The notes under the pieces: generated by a model | Told to the model about the DNA's origin: nothing | The model's database searches: none | Seen by the model: the letters and a program-made list of their open reading frames with translations, nothing else | In this document: positions 1 through 12,370 of the stretch, piece by piece | Layout of the letters: every line of letters begins with the position of its first letter | How positions within the stretch are numbered: the first letter of the stretch is position 1 | Made by a program: the position numbers and the translations under genes | Assembly: GCA_029204225.1 (NCBI GenBank) | Contig: CM055095.1 | Location: forward strand, 32,105,732-32,169,731 | From: Diphasiastrum complanatum | Taxonomy: Eukaryota > Streptophyta > Lycopodiopsida > Lycopodiales > Lycopodiaceae | Direction: 5' to 3' | DNA: 64,000 nucleotides

Positions 1-1100
1 AGCGGGAGAGCAGGCACAGGCACATGTTCTCTGCAGATGTTTTTTTTATTACACTATGATGATAGACATGAGTGACGTACAGATAATTAATCTGAACAAA
101 TGTGCTGTTCCCCACCTTCACGGTTTTCCCTATAATTCTGGACACTTGTCTCTTGTCAGATACGGGCTTTTCCAAGTCTAAGCTCGCCTCGAGGTAATTC
201 CAGTGGAGACCCAATTGACAGTTCCAATATTATTACCATCCGATTTCCTCATTCTAAAAATTCATCTAGACATCTGAGAGCAAACCGCATCGAACAATTC
301 GACATCTTATCTCGTTGTTTATCAACTACTAAAAAATTTCACAGTTGAAACCTGATGATAAGCTGTCGTCCCTGTTCAGAATCCAGATATGGATGAGTAT
401 TGTGTCTTTTCTGGTGGGCTCCATAATTCACGTGCTATGCTTTTGGTTACCTTTTTGTAATACTATGTATGTGTGCAGATAAACTGGGAAGGTTCGCAAG
501 GTTCGAGATTCTTCCACATATAGATTGAGCATTGTTTGTTCAAGTTTTACAAACAATCGGTTAATTCTAGAATTTATAGACTAATCATAAATTACAGACT
601 AACCACGAGGAAACTTATAGTTTGCTTTCTCAAATGAAGGATCTAAACCCCAGACTTAGCGGTTTAGGGTTGAAATAAAGTCTACAAGGATTGATCTTGT
701 ACACTAGTTGCTCAAGATAAAATTTGATAACTTTTGTAGGTAACTAGATTCAATGTGATTTATAATTGAAGCATTGAGTACCTGACTAATTGAGATTTTA
801 GTTGAAGGAAAATGATCTATTTCTCTTGAGAAGCAAAGGAAAATTGTAAGTTTGTGTTGAAGCTTGGAGAAACTTTGAGGCCGATAAAAATAGGAAATTG
901 ATTGTTCTCATAACTTGAAAGAAACCAAGTGGTTGAAAAGTAATAGATAGTGATTCCCCAGAAAATGTGAAGGACAATTGATTTTTCATGATAGAGATTT
1001 TTTGTTCAACAAAGCCCAAGTTTTAAGACTACTATTTAGGATTCATTATAAAATTTTAGAGAACTTTAATAGCTTCTCACAAACATTGGCCTTTGAAGGG
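1..1100. other. Intergenic, no gene seen
   Basis: AT-rich sequence with frequent stops in all frames. The longest open stretch (minus strand, about 73 codons near 800-1019) has no recognisable motif. Nothing supported. Confidence 0.5.
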
Positions 1101-1113
1101 GGCTAATTAGGAA

Positions 1114-1250
1114 GTGCACCTCATGCTCTGCTTGCACCATGTCAGCGAGTGCATCTGCGGTTGAGAAGCAAACAAACAAATCGTCCAGTCAATGGTGAGG
1201 ATTGCACCATTTCACTCCCTGACATGGTGCAGTGAGTGCATGGGGTGCAC
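1114..1250. repeat. Foldback (MITE-like) hairpin
   Basis: Two 32-nt arms (1114-1145 and 1219-1250) are imperfect reverse complements, both bounded by GTGCAC and sharing CTGACATGGTGCA. The loop is about 73 nt. No coding content. It is a small non-autonomous foldback or the core of a MITE; the outer ends and a target duplication were not resolved. Confidence 0.55.
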
Positions 1251-1269
1251 TCTTTAACAAGAGCCGGTC

Positions 1270-2700
1270 TTGAAGGGGGGAAATTTAATAAACCTCATAA
1301 TTAGAAAATTATAGATCTAAGTTAAAATTTATAGACCTCAAGTATAGACTATAGATGTGAGAGCTTGAGGCTAAGGCCTAAAGAGGTGTAAACTCCCTTG
1401 CTTGAAGGGCTTTACCAAACCTTTTATGGATGTAAAATGATTGGCCGTATAAGCCATTAAGAGCACAATGCATGCTTGGGCTTGCTTCAATAAAAATGTA
1501 AGGGGTATACTAACACAATAGCTATCAAGAAATCCAGTATTTTTCAACCATCAAGAGTCTTCATTTGTAAGATTTTAAACGCAACAAATTTATAAAGAAA
1601 CACCAAAAACCTTAGTAAAAAAAAGGACTTTAGAGCTAATCCCTTGGCCCTTGAAGGCACTACTCGGCCATTTGGCCCCAACGAGCTGCCAACACGCCAC
1701 ATGTCATGGGTAGGGGCAACATGTGGGCCTATAAATTTTTTATTTTTTCTGTTTAGAGCAGGTGGTGAGCATAGGTTCGGGCACATTTTTAATGTTTTAG
1801 CCACACGAGATGGGCAGGCACATGCACCTGAAAGTTTTTGGTGGTTTCGAATGTGTGAGCACGTGCAATTGTGGGCAGCTGAATATTTGGCGATTTCATA
1901 TGCGCGGCGAGCAAGCACAAGCATAGAGAGCTTGTTGGGTCTCTAAATCCACACATGCACGCATAGGCACGCGCAACAATTTTTTGCTGGGTCTCTAAAT
2001 CCTCCATACATGGACACTTTTTAAGTGAATTAGTGTTGTTTTAACATACATGTAAAATTTGTAAGAACTGCAAAATGCTTGCATGGCACAAAAAAGCATG
2101 TGTCAATCACAAGGTCTTGGTAAAAAATGCTAGGCAGGTTTTTGTGAATAAAGGATTAATTTTTTGAACTAAAAAAATAATGTGTGGTTGAGATGAGTTG
2201 GGGCCAAAGTTGGGTAGATGCAGGGAGATGATCCTCCTGAAGTTTTTCGAAATCATACTAGCCTCCTAAGATGAGTTATGACTCCTCCCCTTACATTCTC
2301 AAGGCCCAGGGACAAATTTGGCCATTTCCCAACCAAATTGTTGGGTGGAAAGCATTTTGTAAAACCCCTAATTAAAAATTAGGTTTCACATGTTATAGAT
2401 AATATATGTGTCAACTTCCGAACAACTTTTAAATGCATGAATGGGGGAGGGGGAGCTCCCTTGGCTCCCATGCGCAACATTGCATCAGTGCATTCGGTTC
2501 CGAATGGTACGAATAATTTCTAAGCAAATATCTGTAACCAATAAACTTTCACCATTTGGCAAAACTTGATTGGGATTGAATGCAATGTAATGTCAAAGAG
2601 GACCTTTTTTCAACCAACAAAATTTCATGGTGTGGCAAAAGTTCATTGGGACAGGGCCAAATGTACCCCCTGCCCAATAAGTGACTTCCTACTCCTCTCA
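1270..2700. other. Intergenic region upstream of the AWPM-19 gene
   Basis: No convincing gene. The phrase TGGGTCTCTAAATCC occurs twice (about 1936 and 1987). Overlapping open frames on both strands at 1544-2007 look like chance frames with no domain. A CACGTG core lies near 1860, about 1 kb upstream of the next gene; whether it acts on that gene is unknown. Confidence 0.5.
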
Positions 2701-2723
2701 GTTTTATATCACTACTACTCTCT

Positions 2724-2733
2724 CTATATAATA
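2724..2733 (+). promoter_or_regulatory. Probable TATA box of the AWPM-19 gene
   Basis: CTATATAATA follows a short CT-rich run and lies about 155 nt upstream of the chosen ATG, leaving room for a 5' leader of roughly 125 nt. Position and sequence fit a plant core promoter. No transcript data support it. Confidence 0.4.
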
Positions 2734-2887
2734 CATACTGCTTTGTTTACCTTGCACTGTGCAGCATCATCGTCTTGTGCTTCTGGCGATCGAATAGCAA
2801 TATAGTGCGAGAAAGTGAGCAAGGCGTTGCTTTTCACACCCTGTTTAAAGAGCAAGAGGTCGAAGGGTGCTATAGGATTGCAGGGAT

Positions 2888-4270
2888 ATGGCCCGTTATC
2901 AAAAGGAAGCCATCATATTTGCTGCTCCACTTCTATTGCTCAACTTTGCAGCTTACACAGTTCTGCTTGCCCTCGCAGGATGGGCTCTGAACGAGATGTT
3001 GGATAATAAGCTTCACGGAGGTGAACCCAAAACACTCTGATGGTTAGCTCGGATTAGAACAAGCACAGAGGCACAAATAGAACGATTATGTCAAGTCATT
3101 GTGTAGCTGTAATGTTAAGACATGTATATCTTAAGGATAGCTACTGGAAGTTCTTCACAGTGCTCTACCAACTGTCGGAACTTCTAAAAAAGTACTAATT
3201 AGTAGCTTAATATTGGGGTAAATTAGGATATTTCCATTTCTTTTGTAGGCTACAGAGCTCGAGTATGCTCTTATGATGAATTGTTATTGCTTATGCTTTT
3301 CAGGTAATGCAGCAACTCTGTATCTCATCGTCTTTTCCTTAATAGCTGGAGTTGTGGGCGTTGCCTCCGTTGTTTTGGGTTTTCTGTCTCTATCTGGAAC
3401 TCCCGAAACCAAGGCTGTGGCAGTAACTTCTGGTCTAGTTGCTTGGGTGCTTAGCCTTCTTGCGCTGGGGTACGTTTTGTGATCTTTGGAGAAACATGGG
3501 AACTCGCCAATTCGAAGCTTCTATTTCTTTTTAAATTTTAAGTATTGCCTGCAACACGAAACAAATCTCTCAATCAATCGAAAGCCATCCTAAAGCTTTA
3601 ATTACGTCTCTTCATAAGCACGGAGAACTTAAGTAGCAAAGCAGTTTGTGTTTCATGCAGTATATGCAGGCATAATACTTTCAGCACCTCTTTACTACCT
3701 TACCTATTCACTACATCCACGACGGATTGGTTGCGGTTCACTTCACTAGTTGTCTATTTATACAAATAACACCATTTTTTGTTCTTTTCCGTCGCGCAGG
3801 CTTGCAGCAAAGCAAATTCATATTGGCAAAGTGCATAATAAGCGTCTGGTACTTAATCTTCACTTCTAGTTTCTCAGCGAAAATGCCTTCTTAACTATAG
3901 TCTTCCAATATTGCTGTCACCAAATAAGAATTACTTGCATCTGATTACTCAACGGCGTTGTTGTTTTTAGCTACGATGATGACATGATCGCTGTTTATTT
4001 TGCTTTGAAATTTGCGCACTTATTGCATTAATAAGCATAGTACATAACAAGATCTGCAAGGGAAAAACCAACATGTAACTTTTTATTCTTTCTTTTTGTG
4101 TGCAGAGAGCTCTTGAAGCATTTGCAATTATTGTCGCGGGTACACAGCTACTTTATATCTTTGCAGTTCATGTGGGTTTGGTTTTCAAAAGCACTTTTGT
4201 TGAAAGTACCACCGCGCCAGCTGCTCAAGCTGGCGAAAAAGAAAAACCAATCACTTCCGAGACAGTTTGA
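2888..4270 (+). CDS. PM19L: AWPM-19 (PM19-like) plasma-membrane protein, four exons
   Basis: Reading four exons (2888-3020, 3304-3469, 3800-3848, 4106-4270) with GT-AG introns and compatible phases gives 513 nt, 170 codons plus TGA. The protein has the AWPM-19 pattern. A first hydrophobic segment (about residues 6-32) contains AGWALNEML. A second is GNAATLYLIVFSLIAGVVG. A third (LVAWVLSLLALGLAAKQIH) leads into the conserved basic loop IHIGKVHNKRLRALEAF. The fourth is AGTQLLYIFAVHVGLVF. The C-terminal tail is short and hydrophilic. Family members are about 150-190 residues with four membrane segments, and are plasma-membrane proteins induced by ABA, cold or seed maturation; some have been reported to influence ABA transport or dormancy. 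The start is the first ATG in frame, right before the first membrane segment. No frameshift is present, so the gene looks functional. The symbol denotes the family only. Confidence 0.9.
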
Positions 4271-5870
4271 AGTGCAAGCTTCTGCCTTACCATAGCATGT
4301 GCTGATATTTCTTGTAAATTCTATAGATTGCTCGCCGTTACAGATTGCTTTGTCCCCCACAGTATTAAGGATATTTTTCACAATGAAGACAGCTAGCCTT
4401 GTGATCGATAAATTGTCATATCAGCTACTAGAACAAATGCTCACAGGGGTGTTACCATGCACATACAGCAGCTTCTTAAGCCCGTCATGTGATTCTTCAT
4501 GTTAATTTACTGAAGGTTCTTGTGTATTCTATACTGTTGTAGTCTTCTCGGTTGAAGGCATCATGATTGTTTTGAATATTTTTTAAGATCTCAATTTTCA
4601 ACGGGATCAGTGGAGCAACTGTACAGCTCTAATTCCTTGCATAATAATGAGACCAGCCCAATTGCTAATCAAGAGACATGCTGACCCTTCATCACCAAGT
4701 ATTGTGGTTTTCACATTATATTATAGCTACTATGCATGAGCACACTCAAGGTGACGGATCATACATCATAGAAAACAAGGTGATCATAGAAGATCACGAT
4801 AGATCCTGCCTTTGCATCCTTAACTGTTTTCGTACTCATCAATTGTGGAGACAGAAACTATATGTATACATATAACGTATTACTTGAAAGTTGAGCTCGA
4901 GGCACAGCTTTTATATACTCGCATGTCCGTGAATGTACAGCTTGAAGTTGGTACCTTACTGGTGGTGAGCAAATCACTGCGCATTTGTCCGCAAGGAAGA
5001 GATGCCATTGTAGCTTGCAAATTTGTAGTTTGTTAGTGAGTTGAAGAGAGCCCCAATTCAAGTTGTTAAAGACTTGAGATTTAATGGACTAATGTGTGGA
5101 AATTTATAACTTAAAGCGTTTAATCTATTTGAACTCTCCGTGTACTTCTCAGTTTGTAAGAAGACAATGAGTTGTGAGTGTCTACAATGAGTTGTTACCA
5201 TCCACTATGCTCTTTTTAATGTTAAATTGGCAACATGCTTTCATGGCTCATAAATTTTATAATGCTTGCCAAATAAAACTCACCAAAATATATATAAATA
5301 TTTATTTATTTATTTATTTATTCTTACAATGACATTTGATTGGAATTATGAATTCTAGGGAAATTATCGTAACTCCACGTGGATTTATATATACAGTATT
5401 GAGAGATGCACCTTACACATGTATGCTTCAAAGCTCATAATGCTTTCAAAGAATCATAAGTTTAGAAACATTCAAATTCATTTTTTTAGATATCATATAT
5501 GAGCTTTCTAGCTTCCTTGGTGAGCAGTAAACACGATGACATTTGTTTTGGGACTTTGACCTAAAAAAGAGTAATCTTTTTTGGTGTTTTTTAATGGTCC
5601 TAGTTTTAGGCCAAAATCATGGATTTTTTTAATAAATCTCTAAATTTTGTTTTTTAAAAAAGCCAAAAAATGCATATTTTTAATAAAGAACAAGTTTTTT
5701 CTTGCAAACTTCATAAAACCATCATAATTACAAATGAAATAATAATTCAAAAAAACAAATGATTTTTGAAACTCAAAATCCCATTGAAATACAAAATAAC
5801 TTAAATTATATTTGCACATTCTTTTTTTTAAAGTACATTTTCTAAGGAATTTTCACTGATGCCTCTCAAT
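4271..5870. other. 3' flank and AT-rich spacer
   Basis: Presumed 3' UTR of the AWPM-19 gene followed by AT-rich sequence. A short (TTTA)n/(TATA)n patch lies at 5290-5322. No coding signal is supported; small open frames near 4678-5061 lack motifs. Confidence 0.5.
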
Positions 5871-5973
5871 TCAGAACTTGACATATTCTCAACACTCTCG
5901 TTTTCAGCTGATGAGGTGGAAGACCCGTCTTCTTCATCAGAGTCAACTGGCATGTCTTCCTCAGAATCCGCGT

Positions 5974-8889
5974 CTAATGTTGACAAGAAACCTTGTAAAT
6001 CAGCTTTTCTCTGTTGATGACGAGTGGAGGATGATGGTTTTTCAAGTAATCCAAGTCGATCTTCAATATAGATATTCTTGACTTTTGTAGATGATTGGTC
6101 AATGTTAATTCAAAATTAAATGCCAAAACATCTACATCATGTAGATTCAAATCGTCGACTCTTGGTTGAGTTTTTGGTAATCTCTTTCTCTTGCCCTTTG
6201 GATCTACTTGCAACATTTCGAGTTCGTACCTTCCCAGAAAAGCATTTGTTGAAGTGGTGCGCAACCAATGGACACGTAGTACTTTCGTTTGATTGCTATT
6301 TTGAATAAAACCAAGTACTTTGGCAATCCAAAATGGATGTCCTTCATTGTTTTATGAAGCTAGAAGTGCAACAAGGCTTCCAATTTGGATTTCATTCAAA
6401 TCACCGCGCCATTTCATTTTTGCATCTTTAACACTTTGCCTATTCTTCCTTGAGCCCACATAAATTTCACGTTCCTCACCTTGCACAAGCTGCAGGAAAT
6501 CATTATCTCAAGGAAGATTTGAAGGTTCGACAGTCGTAGTTGATGTTCCTAATTTATGAGGCCAATGAAATTCATTAGTTGTTGATGTATGTTCGAGATT
6601 GAGCAAACTGATTTTTTGTTCTTCGAAAAAGTCCATCCACCAATGTTGATCAAACTCATCAAAAAAATGATAAGCTGCTTGAATATTCGATTCCAAAAAA
6701 TTTAATGAGGCAAATGGATCAATCTCACGATGTTCTCTTTGCGCCTTTTGTTCTTCTAGCAAGGAGTTCAAGGGGTCAACACAACAAGCTTGATTTAAGT
6801 CGATGTCTGATTCGTTATATTAGATTTTAAACTGGTGCTGAAAGCCAATATCATTAACATTAGCTATGCATCACTCTGTTTCATTGGACGTCTTAACATA
6901 ATCACGAAAATCATATGCGTGTCTGATTAATGACACGTTTGGCTTTGGCACATACGATTCCTCAACAATGCTTTGAAGCACTGGTAATGAAAATGCTTTC
7001 TTGCGTCTCAACCGCTTAGAAAAGCAACTAAACATTTGATCAATTTGATCGTGGATATGTCCTACCAACAAAAATCCTATTTTTATTTTTTTGAAATTTT
7101 TTTTCTCCACTAGCATAGATAAGTATGCCAAAACAGTTTGATTTTTATTTTCCCTAGCAGTGTTGTCATGCTGCAAATAAAGTATTTCTGGAAGATTTTC
7201 ACTAAATTCGCAAATTATCTTATGTACAATGGTGATCATCAAATTTGGATCATTTCGAACATTGGGATAATTAAAAAAGACCTTAGACTCCAGAGTGCCA
7301 TTAAACACAAGTGCTCCAACGAGATGAACCTGAATAGAATCTGCCTCGTTCAAATTTTTGGGCACTCAGAAAAATGAGTCAACATTGTTTTCTTCTGAAC
7401 CATGCCATCAATAACAAGGCCCAGATATTTTTGTGGACATTCCAAACATTTCTTTCGATACTTGGCCAACTTTTGTCTTTCAACTGTTTGTTGATCTCTA
7501 TGCAGTTGAAGAGCTTTTGTAGCATCCACTGAAAATACAATGATTCACTTATTTAATAGAATAAAGATCATACCATAATGGTGTTCAAAAAGCTACATAA
7601 ATTTTTTCAAAACAGAAAGTATTAAATGAATGACAAATTTAGTTAATATTTACCTTTCTCGTCATTGGTCTTTGCAAGTTGTTTTGCATACTTTAACAAC
7701 TCGCAAGTGGAGCATACTGTCATTCGTGATTTTTTGGGAATCTTTATCAGTCCAAAATCTCTTTTTCAAATTCTAAGAAAATATGAGTAACTCAAATAGG
7801 GAACATTTTTTTGTTTTTGCAAACTCTTTGTACATCAAAAATATTTCTAATTTTGTAAAATTATCCGGCAAGTGAGAATATAAGGAATTAGGCAATTTTT
7901 CTCTGTGCACATCTATGAAATGCTTTAGCCAAGCAGTTGCATTTAAAGCATATGGAGAAACAGTTCGGCCCTATAAGGATCCCCGTAATGTTGAGTCTTT
8001 CTGAAATTGTGCATGCATTCGTTGAAGCCGTGAGTTTTCGATTGCATGAACTGCTTTGTAAGCTTTGCGACAAACCTCCAAAGCATTTAAAAAAATACAA
8101 AAAGGAGTTTTTGTCCGGCCTCACTGTTGCACACAAATAGTAATTTCTCTCATCCTTACTTCGTAAAAAGAAGTTTATTCTTAATTCTTCAATTTCTCTG
8201 ATACTCAGCTTTTGCAAACAACAGGATGAGCAACAAATAATATTCCGTACCTTTCGAATCTCAAATTTTGTAATCAACTGTTTTTGACGATTCTTTAAAT
8301 CAGGTGAGGATCTCAAGTCTCTCTTGTATTTTTCTTTTTGTTTGGAGTCTGATCTATAAATTGAACTTGTGACACTAGTAGGTGCTTGAACTGGTTGAGA
8401 AGGTGTTGGAATTTCATGGCTTGGAATTCTGGCTCCAACCTCAGGATGTTCTGGACCCTCATAAGGCTCTAAATTTTCAACGAATATAGCCCTTTTAGAT
8501 TTAACACGACGAACATCACTTTGAGAAGGTCTCCTACGAACATGAGAAAAGCTTGAACATCACGGATCAATAGACTTACGCGGATCTGTTGATTTACTAG
8601 AATCAGTAACTGAGTGAATTGAAGTTTTTGACTCATCATTCAATGATTCAAGTTGTTTAAAAGAACAATGTTCTAATTGTGTCAAGCCTGTATCTGAAGA
8701 GAAGGACGAGGTCGCAAGATTTGATACAAGCTGAGTTATAGGCGCCATCTTTTGAAAAGTACTTGCTTGAGAAATTTCAGAAGATAAACGGGTAAATGAT
8801 GATGATGAAACATCATTTACAAAAACATGTTCAGATTCAGGAGTGGCTTTATAAAAAAAACTTTCATTGGGAATGTCAGATGAAGATGT
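5974..8889 (-). pseudogene. DUF7869-family gene, broken by frameshifts
   Basis: Minus-strand frames read in order as one protein. A Ser-rich N-terminal region (8889-8560) is followed by a basic segment and a Cys pair region CCSSCC with LSIREIEELRINFF (8250-8160). Next come NALEVCRKAYKAVHAIENSR (about 8070-8010), NATAWLKHFIDVHREKLPN, and MTVCSTCELLKYAKQLAKTN ending at a GT donor. A 125-nt GT-AG intron (7529-7653) leads to YLGLVIDGMVQKKT, LQHDNTARENKNQ and GHIHDQIDQMFSCFSKRLRR (7365-6871). A C-terminal BAH/chromo-like piece PFWIAKVLGFIQ plus VHWLRTTSTNAFLGRYELE lies at about 6340-6190. This order and spacing match proteins carrying the domain called DUF7869. Breaks include a stop at 8560, shifts near 8100 and 7370, and a stop near 7785. 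The N-terminal side abuts the gypsy RT at 8889 with no visible original start. I infer an insertion or a recombination junction. Confidence 0.7.
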
Positions 8890-9753
8890 TACACTTGTTG
8901 CAACATATTGCTGATCTTTGATAGATCTGTGGCGATCTCGTGTCTTGACACTATATGACCGAGTATCAAGCCATGTGTCACCCAGAATTGACATTTTTTT
9001 GGATTCAGGGAGATCTGGTAGTCGCGACATTTTTGTAACACCTTCTCAAAATTGAATAAGTGTTCTGAATCTGGTCCATGCACGCACAGATCGTCCAAGA
9101 AAATTTTCAAAAAATTTTGCAAATAATCTTTGAATGCCGCCTGCATGACTCGCTGGAAAGTGCTTGGGGGCATTGCAAAGTCCGAAAGACATCACTTTAT
9201 AGGCATAGGTTTCCCATTCTGTGGCAAATGTTGTCTTGTGCTGGTCCTAGGGGGCTATTTTCACTTGGTTATAGCCGTTGAAGCCGTCCAGAAAACTGTA
9301 GGCTTCGGCACCAGCTACCCTGTCAAGGACACGTTTTGTAAATGATAAAAAAAAATGGTCCTTTTTTGTGACTGCATTTAGCACCTTCAGATTCACACAG
9401 ATCCGCATTTTGCCATTCTTCTTGGGTACTATAACTATCGGTGATACCCATTCTGCGTGCTCGATCTCATAAATGAAATCTGCGTCCATCAGCTTTTGCA
9501 ACTCCTGCTTGATCAGTTCTGTATAATTTGGGTTGCAGCAGTAGTAACGGCTCACCTTGGGGACTGCTCCGTCCACCAAGGGTATGGTATGTTGGACTAC
9601 TGTTGGCAGAATGCCCTTTAGATCACTATAGCTCCAGGCAAAACAATCTTTATATTCCACCAGCAAGGATCGTAGTCTCTTGAACTGCATGGGTGTTAAC
9701 TGCTCTCCCACATGCACTATCCTTTCTTCTTCTCCTAGCTCCGCAAGATTCAT
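8889..9753 (-). pseudogene. Ty3/gypsy reverse transcriptase, truncated (gypsy-1)
   Basis: The minus strand reads RT blocks in order: CFAWSYSDLKGILPTVVQH, EWVSPIVIVPKKNGKMRICV, AYSFLDGFNGYNQVKIAP, a frame break with a stop near 9245-9180, then MPPSTFQRVMQAAF, the catalytic box FLDDLCVHG (YxDD position, first residue F) and GHIVSRHEIATD. This is the classic Metaviridae RT order. The frame stops at about 8889, just after the thumb begins; RNase H and integrase are absent, and the sequence continues into the DUF7869 relic. The element cannot make a working RT. Confidence 0.85.
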
Positions 9754-9816
9754 TGGCTGTGTTCGCGCAGGTCCCTCGAAGGCTTGTGCCGCTGGTGTCT
9801 GACTTTGATCAGGTTC

Positions 9817-10860
9817 TCACTGGGCTTGCGGTATCATGATTATCATGTCGTCCAAAGTATAATTCTTGAAAGTATCAGGCATCTCGTGAACGAGAGCTCG
9901 TCGAGATTCCTCTTTCAGCATTTGGATCTTGACCCGACTGGTCATTTTTTGATTTTCTGGCACCTGTGTAGAAGATGACATTGTATCTGAGTCCAACTGG
10001 ATTGACTTTAAGAAACCCAACACCTTCTTTTTGCACTTTTTTGTCATTTTGGTGGGTTCATCCTTGTTGTTTTTCTTCGGGACTGCTGTAACATTCGCCT
10101 CATGGTTGCGAATCTCAACGTCTACTGTAGCTATCGCTTCTTCAGGTAGGTCACTCCATCGGATCACCTGGTTGTAGCGTTGCTTCAACTGATTCTTCTT
10201 ATTCATAGGTGCCTTGGGTGGATCGATCCTTGAGACTTTCGCCATAGCAGACTTTTGTGGTGGTTGATCTGGTACCTTCTTGGTTCCGTAACAATCTGGG
10301 TCCATGTGGTGTAGGATCTGTTTATCAGTCAGTTCAACCTCCTTATTGTAAGTTAGAGCATATTGCCAAGGGACTAGATCATCGTCCACTGGGTTCTCAA
10401 TAGGCTCCACTGAAAGCCATGCTATGTTTATCATATTCACCCCAAATGTGATTGGTGTGTCCATAGTGTAACATTTGGGTGAAGATGTACTAAGTTCTGG
10501 ATCTGATTCATATTGACATGCCTGACAATCAATAGTTGCTAATGCATCTGTCCATCTCACGACATCCGTCTCTGAATGATAGTAACCTCCCTTGGCTGAC
10601 CTTGGGCGATCAATCGTATGATCTGTCGTGCATGATCCATCATCAACCTTGGGTGCAATAGGTTTCACCGCCCATGTGGTTGGATCAACCTTTACAACCT
10701 ATTCTCTGTTCTTGAAGGTGAGTTTCCCTGTACCCCAATTATGTACTACTTGCGCAGTCCTCAACCATGGTCTTCCCAGTAAAAACACGGTATGCAGATG
10801 GAGATTAAGGTATATCCATGATTACAAAAGTAATCACAAACTGAACCACATGATCACCAT
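9817..10860 (-). pseudogene. Gypsy-1 protease tail and PR-RT linker
   Basis: At 10,860-10,670 the minus strand gives the end of a retropepsin, including LLGRPWLRTAQVVHNWGTGK. An open frame of 283 codons (10,668-9817) follows with no catalytic motif. It is acidic and Lys/Pro rich, and sits where gypsy elements with a long protease-RT spacer have their linker. The catalytic DTG/DSG part of the protease and the gag zinc knuckle are missing; the gag frame runs directly into the protease tail near 10,840, showing an internal deletion. Confidence 0.7.
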
Positions 10861-11310
10861 ATGATTGGGAGTCAAGGCTGCACTGCACTCGGATCGTAGA
10901 TGTTTGACTCGTTCAATATAGTCCTGGACCCTTTCTTGTTTTTCCATCTTGACTTTGCTCAGTAGGAGAAACGGGTCTTCCAGGAATTTTCTTGGTTTAA
11001 AGCGCGTAATGAGTGCCGCCTTAACCGCTTCCCAGTTGGATTTCTCTTCCTCTGACAAGTTGTAAAACCAATCCTAAGCCACTACTAGTAAGGACATAGG
11101 AAATAGCATCAGCTTCTCCGCAGGTGTCCGTTCGTCGTAGATTTCACAAGCTTGCTCATAGATCCAGAGGAATCGGATGGGATCTGATGATCCGTCGTAT
11201 TTAGGTATTTCCATCCGTGGTGCTCTCCGGACTGCTTGCAAGGGAGCGATAGGTACGGGTTGGCCCATTGGATCCAATAGTGCTGGTTCCGGTTCTGCCT
11301 CTTGTTGCAC
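10834..11310 (-). pseudogene. Ty3/gypsy gag capsid domain (gypsy-1)
   Basis: Two minus-strand pieces separated by a stop near 11,074 make the Retrotrans_gag core: EIPKYDGSSDPIRFLWIYEQ, then DWFYNLSEEEKSNWEAVKAA, FKPRKFLEDPFLLLSKVKM and VQDYIERVKHL. Such cores form the virus-like particle. The start is probably upstream and is obscured by frameshifts. No CCHC box follows. Confidence 0.75.
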
Positions 11311-11669
11311 AACTGCTAATCTGGGAAGGTGTGGTGCCTGATTTGCTATCCTTCATGCTATTGATCGTCCCAATCTCAGATTCATCCGATGGTGGGTTCC
11401 AAAGTGATTGGATCTTGCTTATAAAGTAGGATGCAGTCTGGATCTTCAAAGATCTGATCGATCTGATCGGCCGGAAGTGAATATTAGGCCTTTTACGGTG
11501 GTTTTTCCTTAATAACTTTTTACTCCTTGCACTGATTGACCTGAGATTTTGACAATAGCTGGATCTGATGTAGATCTTTCCACTGATCTGGTCTACGAGG
11601 GTTATCTTGTGCGAGGGTTGGCTGTTTTTGTATGTAAAAAACTTGATATCTTTCAGATCTTTGGGAAGT

Positions 11670-12370
11670 AACTCTCGCAAGGTTCACAGTAGCTGGATCT
11701 GGGTCAGATCTCACTATAGAATTCTCTGCGAGAGTTAACCCTCGTAAAAAGTGAAAATTTCACTGTCTACAAGGGTTCCAAACCACTTTTTTGGCTTGAT
11801 CTTCACCAGATCTTCACACTAACTCTTGCAGGCTTCATCACTGATGTAAATTGCCATTCTGAATCGATTGAGAGGGTCTGCAAGAGTTCTTATTGAAAGG
11901 ATTTGCTGGATATTCACTTTTTAGTGATTTTTTAGCACTTAAATCCAATTTTCTACTCACTGGAATCATACTAACTCTCGCAAGCTCTTATGTGTCCTGG
12001 TCTCACTAAGATGGAACTTTAAAATCCTCTACAAGAGTTCTTGACCACTGGAACTGAAAATTTTGCTGTCTGCGAGGGTTCATTGGTACTTTCCCATCTT
12101 TTTTTCACTGGGAACTCTCGCACAGGCACTTAGATATCAAACTAACTCTCGCAAGTTTCTCTGTGTCCTGGTCTCACTCAGATGGAACTTCAGAGGGCTC
12201 TGCGAGAGTTCTTATGAAGATTTGGATTTTTTGGATTTTTTCAAGGGTTTTTTGAATTTTTTATGATTTTTCTCTGATTTTTACAATTTGCTTGGAACTA
12301 ACTCTCGTAGGCTTCTATGCAGGTCTACGACAGTAGCCTGGAGTTGCTGCCAGTCATGCAAGGGTTAATT
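11670..12370. repeat. Gypsy-1 leader array of CTCTCGCAAG motifs in both orientations
   Basis: Between gag and the primer site at least twelve variants of AACTCTCGCAAG or its complement CTGCGAGAGTTC occur, for example at 11,670, 11,723, 11,821, 11,877, 11,973, 12,027, 12,067, 12,113, 12,143, 12,198 and 12,300. Two longer units, 11,973-12,044 and 12,143-12,215, are direct copies with period 170, each holding one motif in each orientation, so the transcript could fold into serial hairpins. Confidence 0.7.

Noticed and set aside
1544-2007. Overlapping frames of 72-126 codons on both strands
   Set aside because: No motif, no homologous neighbours, composition like the surrounding spacer.
8560-9030. 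Single 156-codon frame beginning inside the gypsy RT
   Set aside because: Its first about 47 codons are a shadow of the RT in another frame; only the part below 8,889 belongs to the DUF7869 relic.
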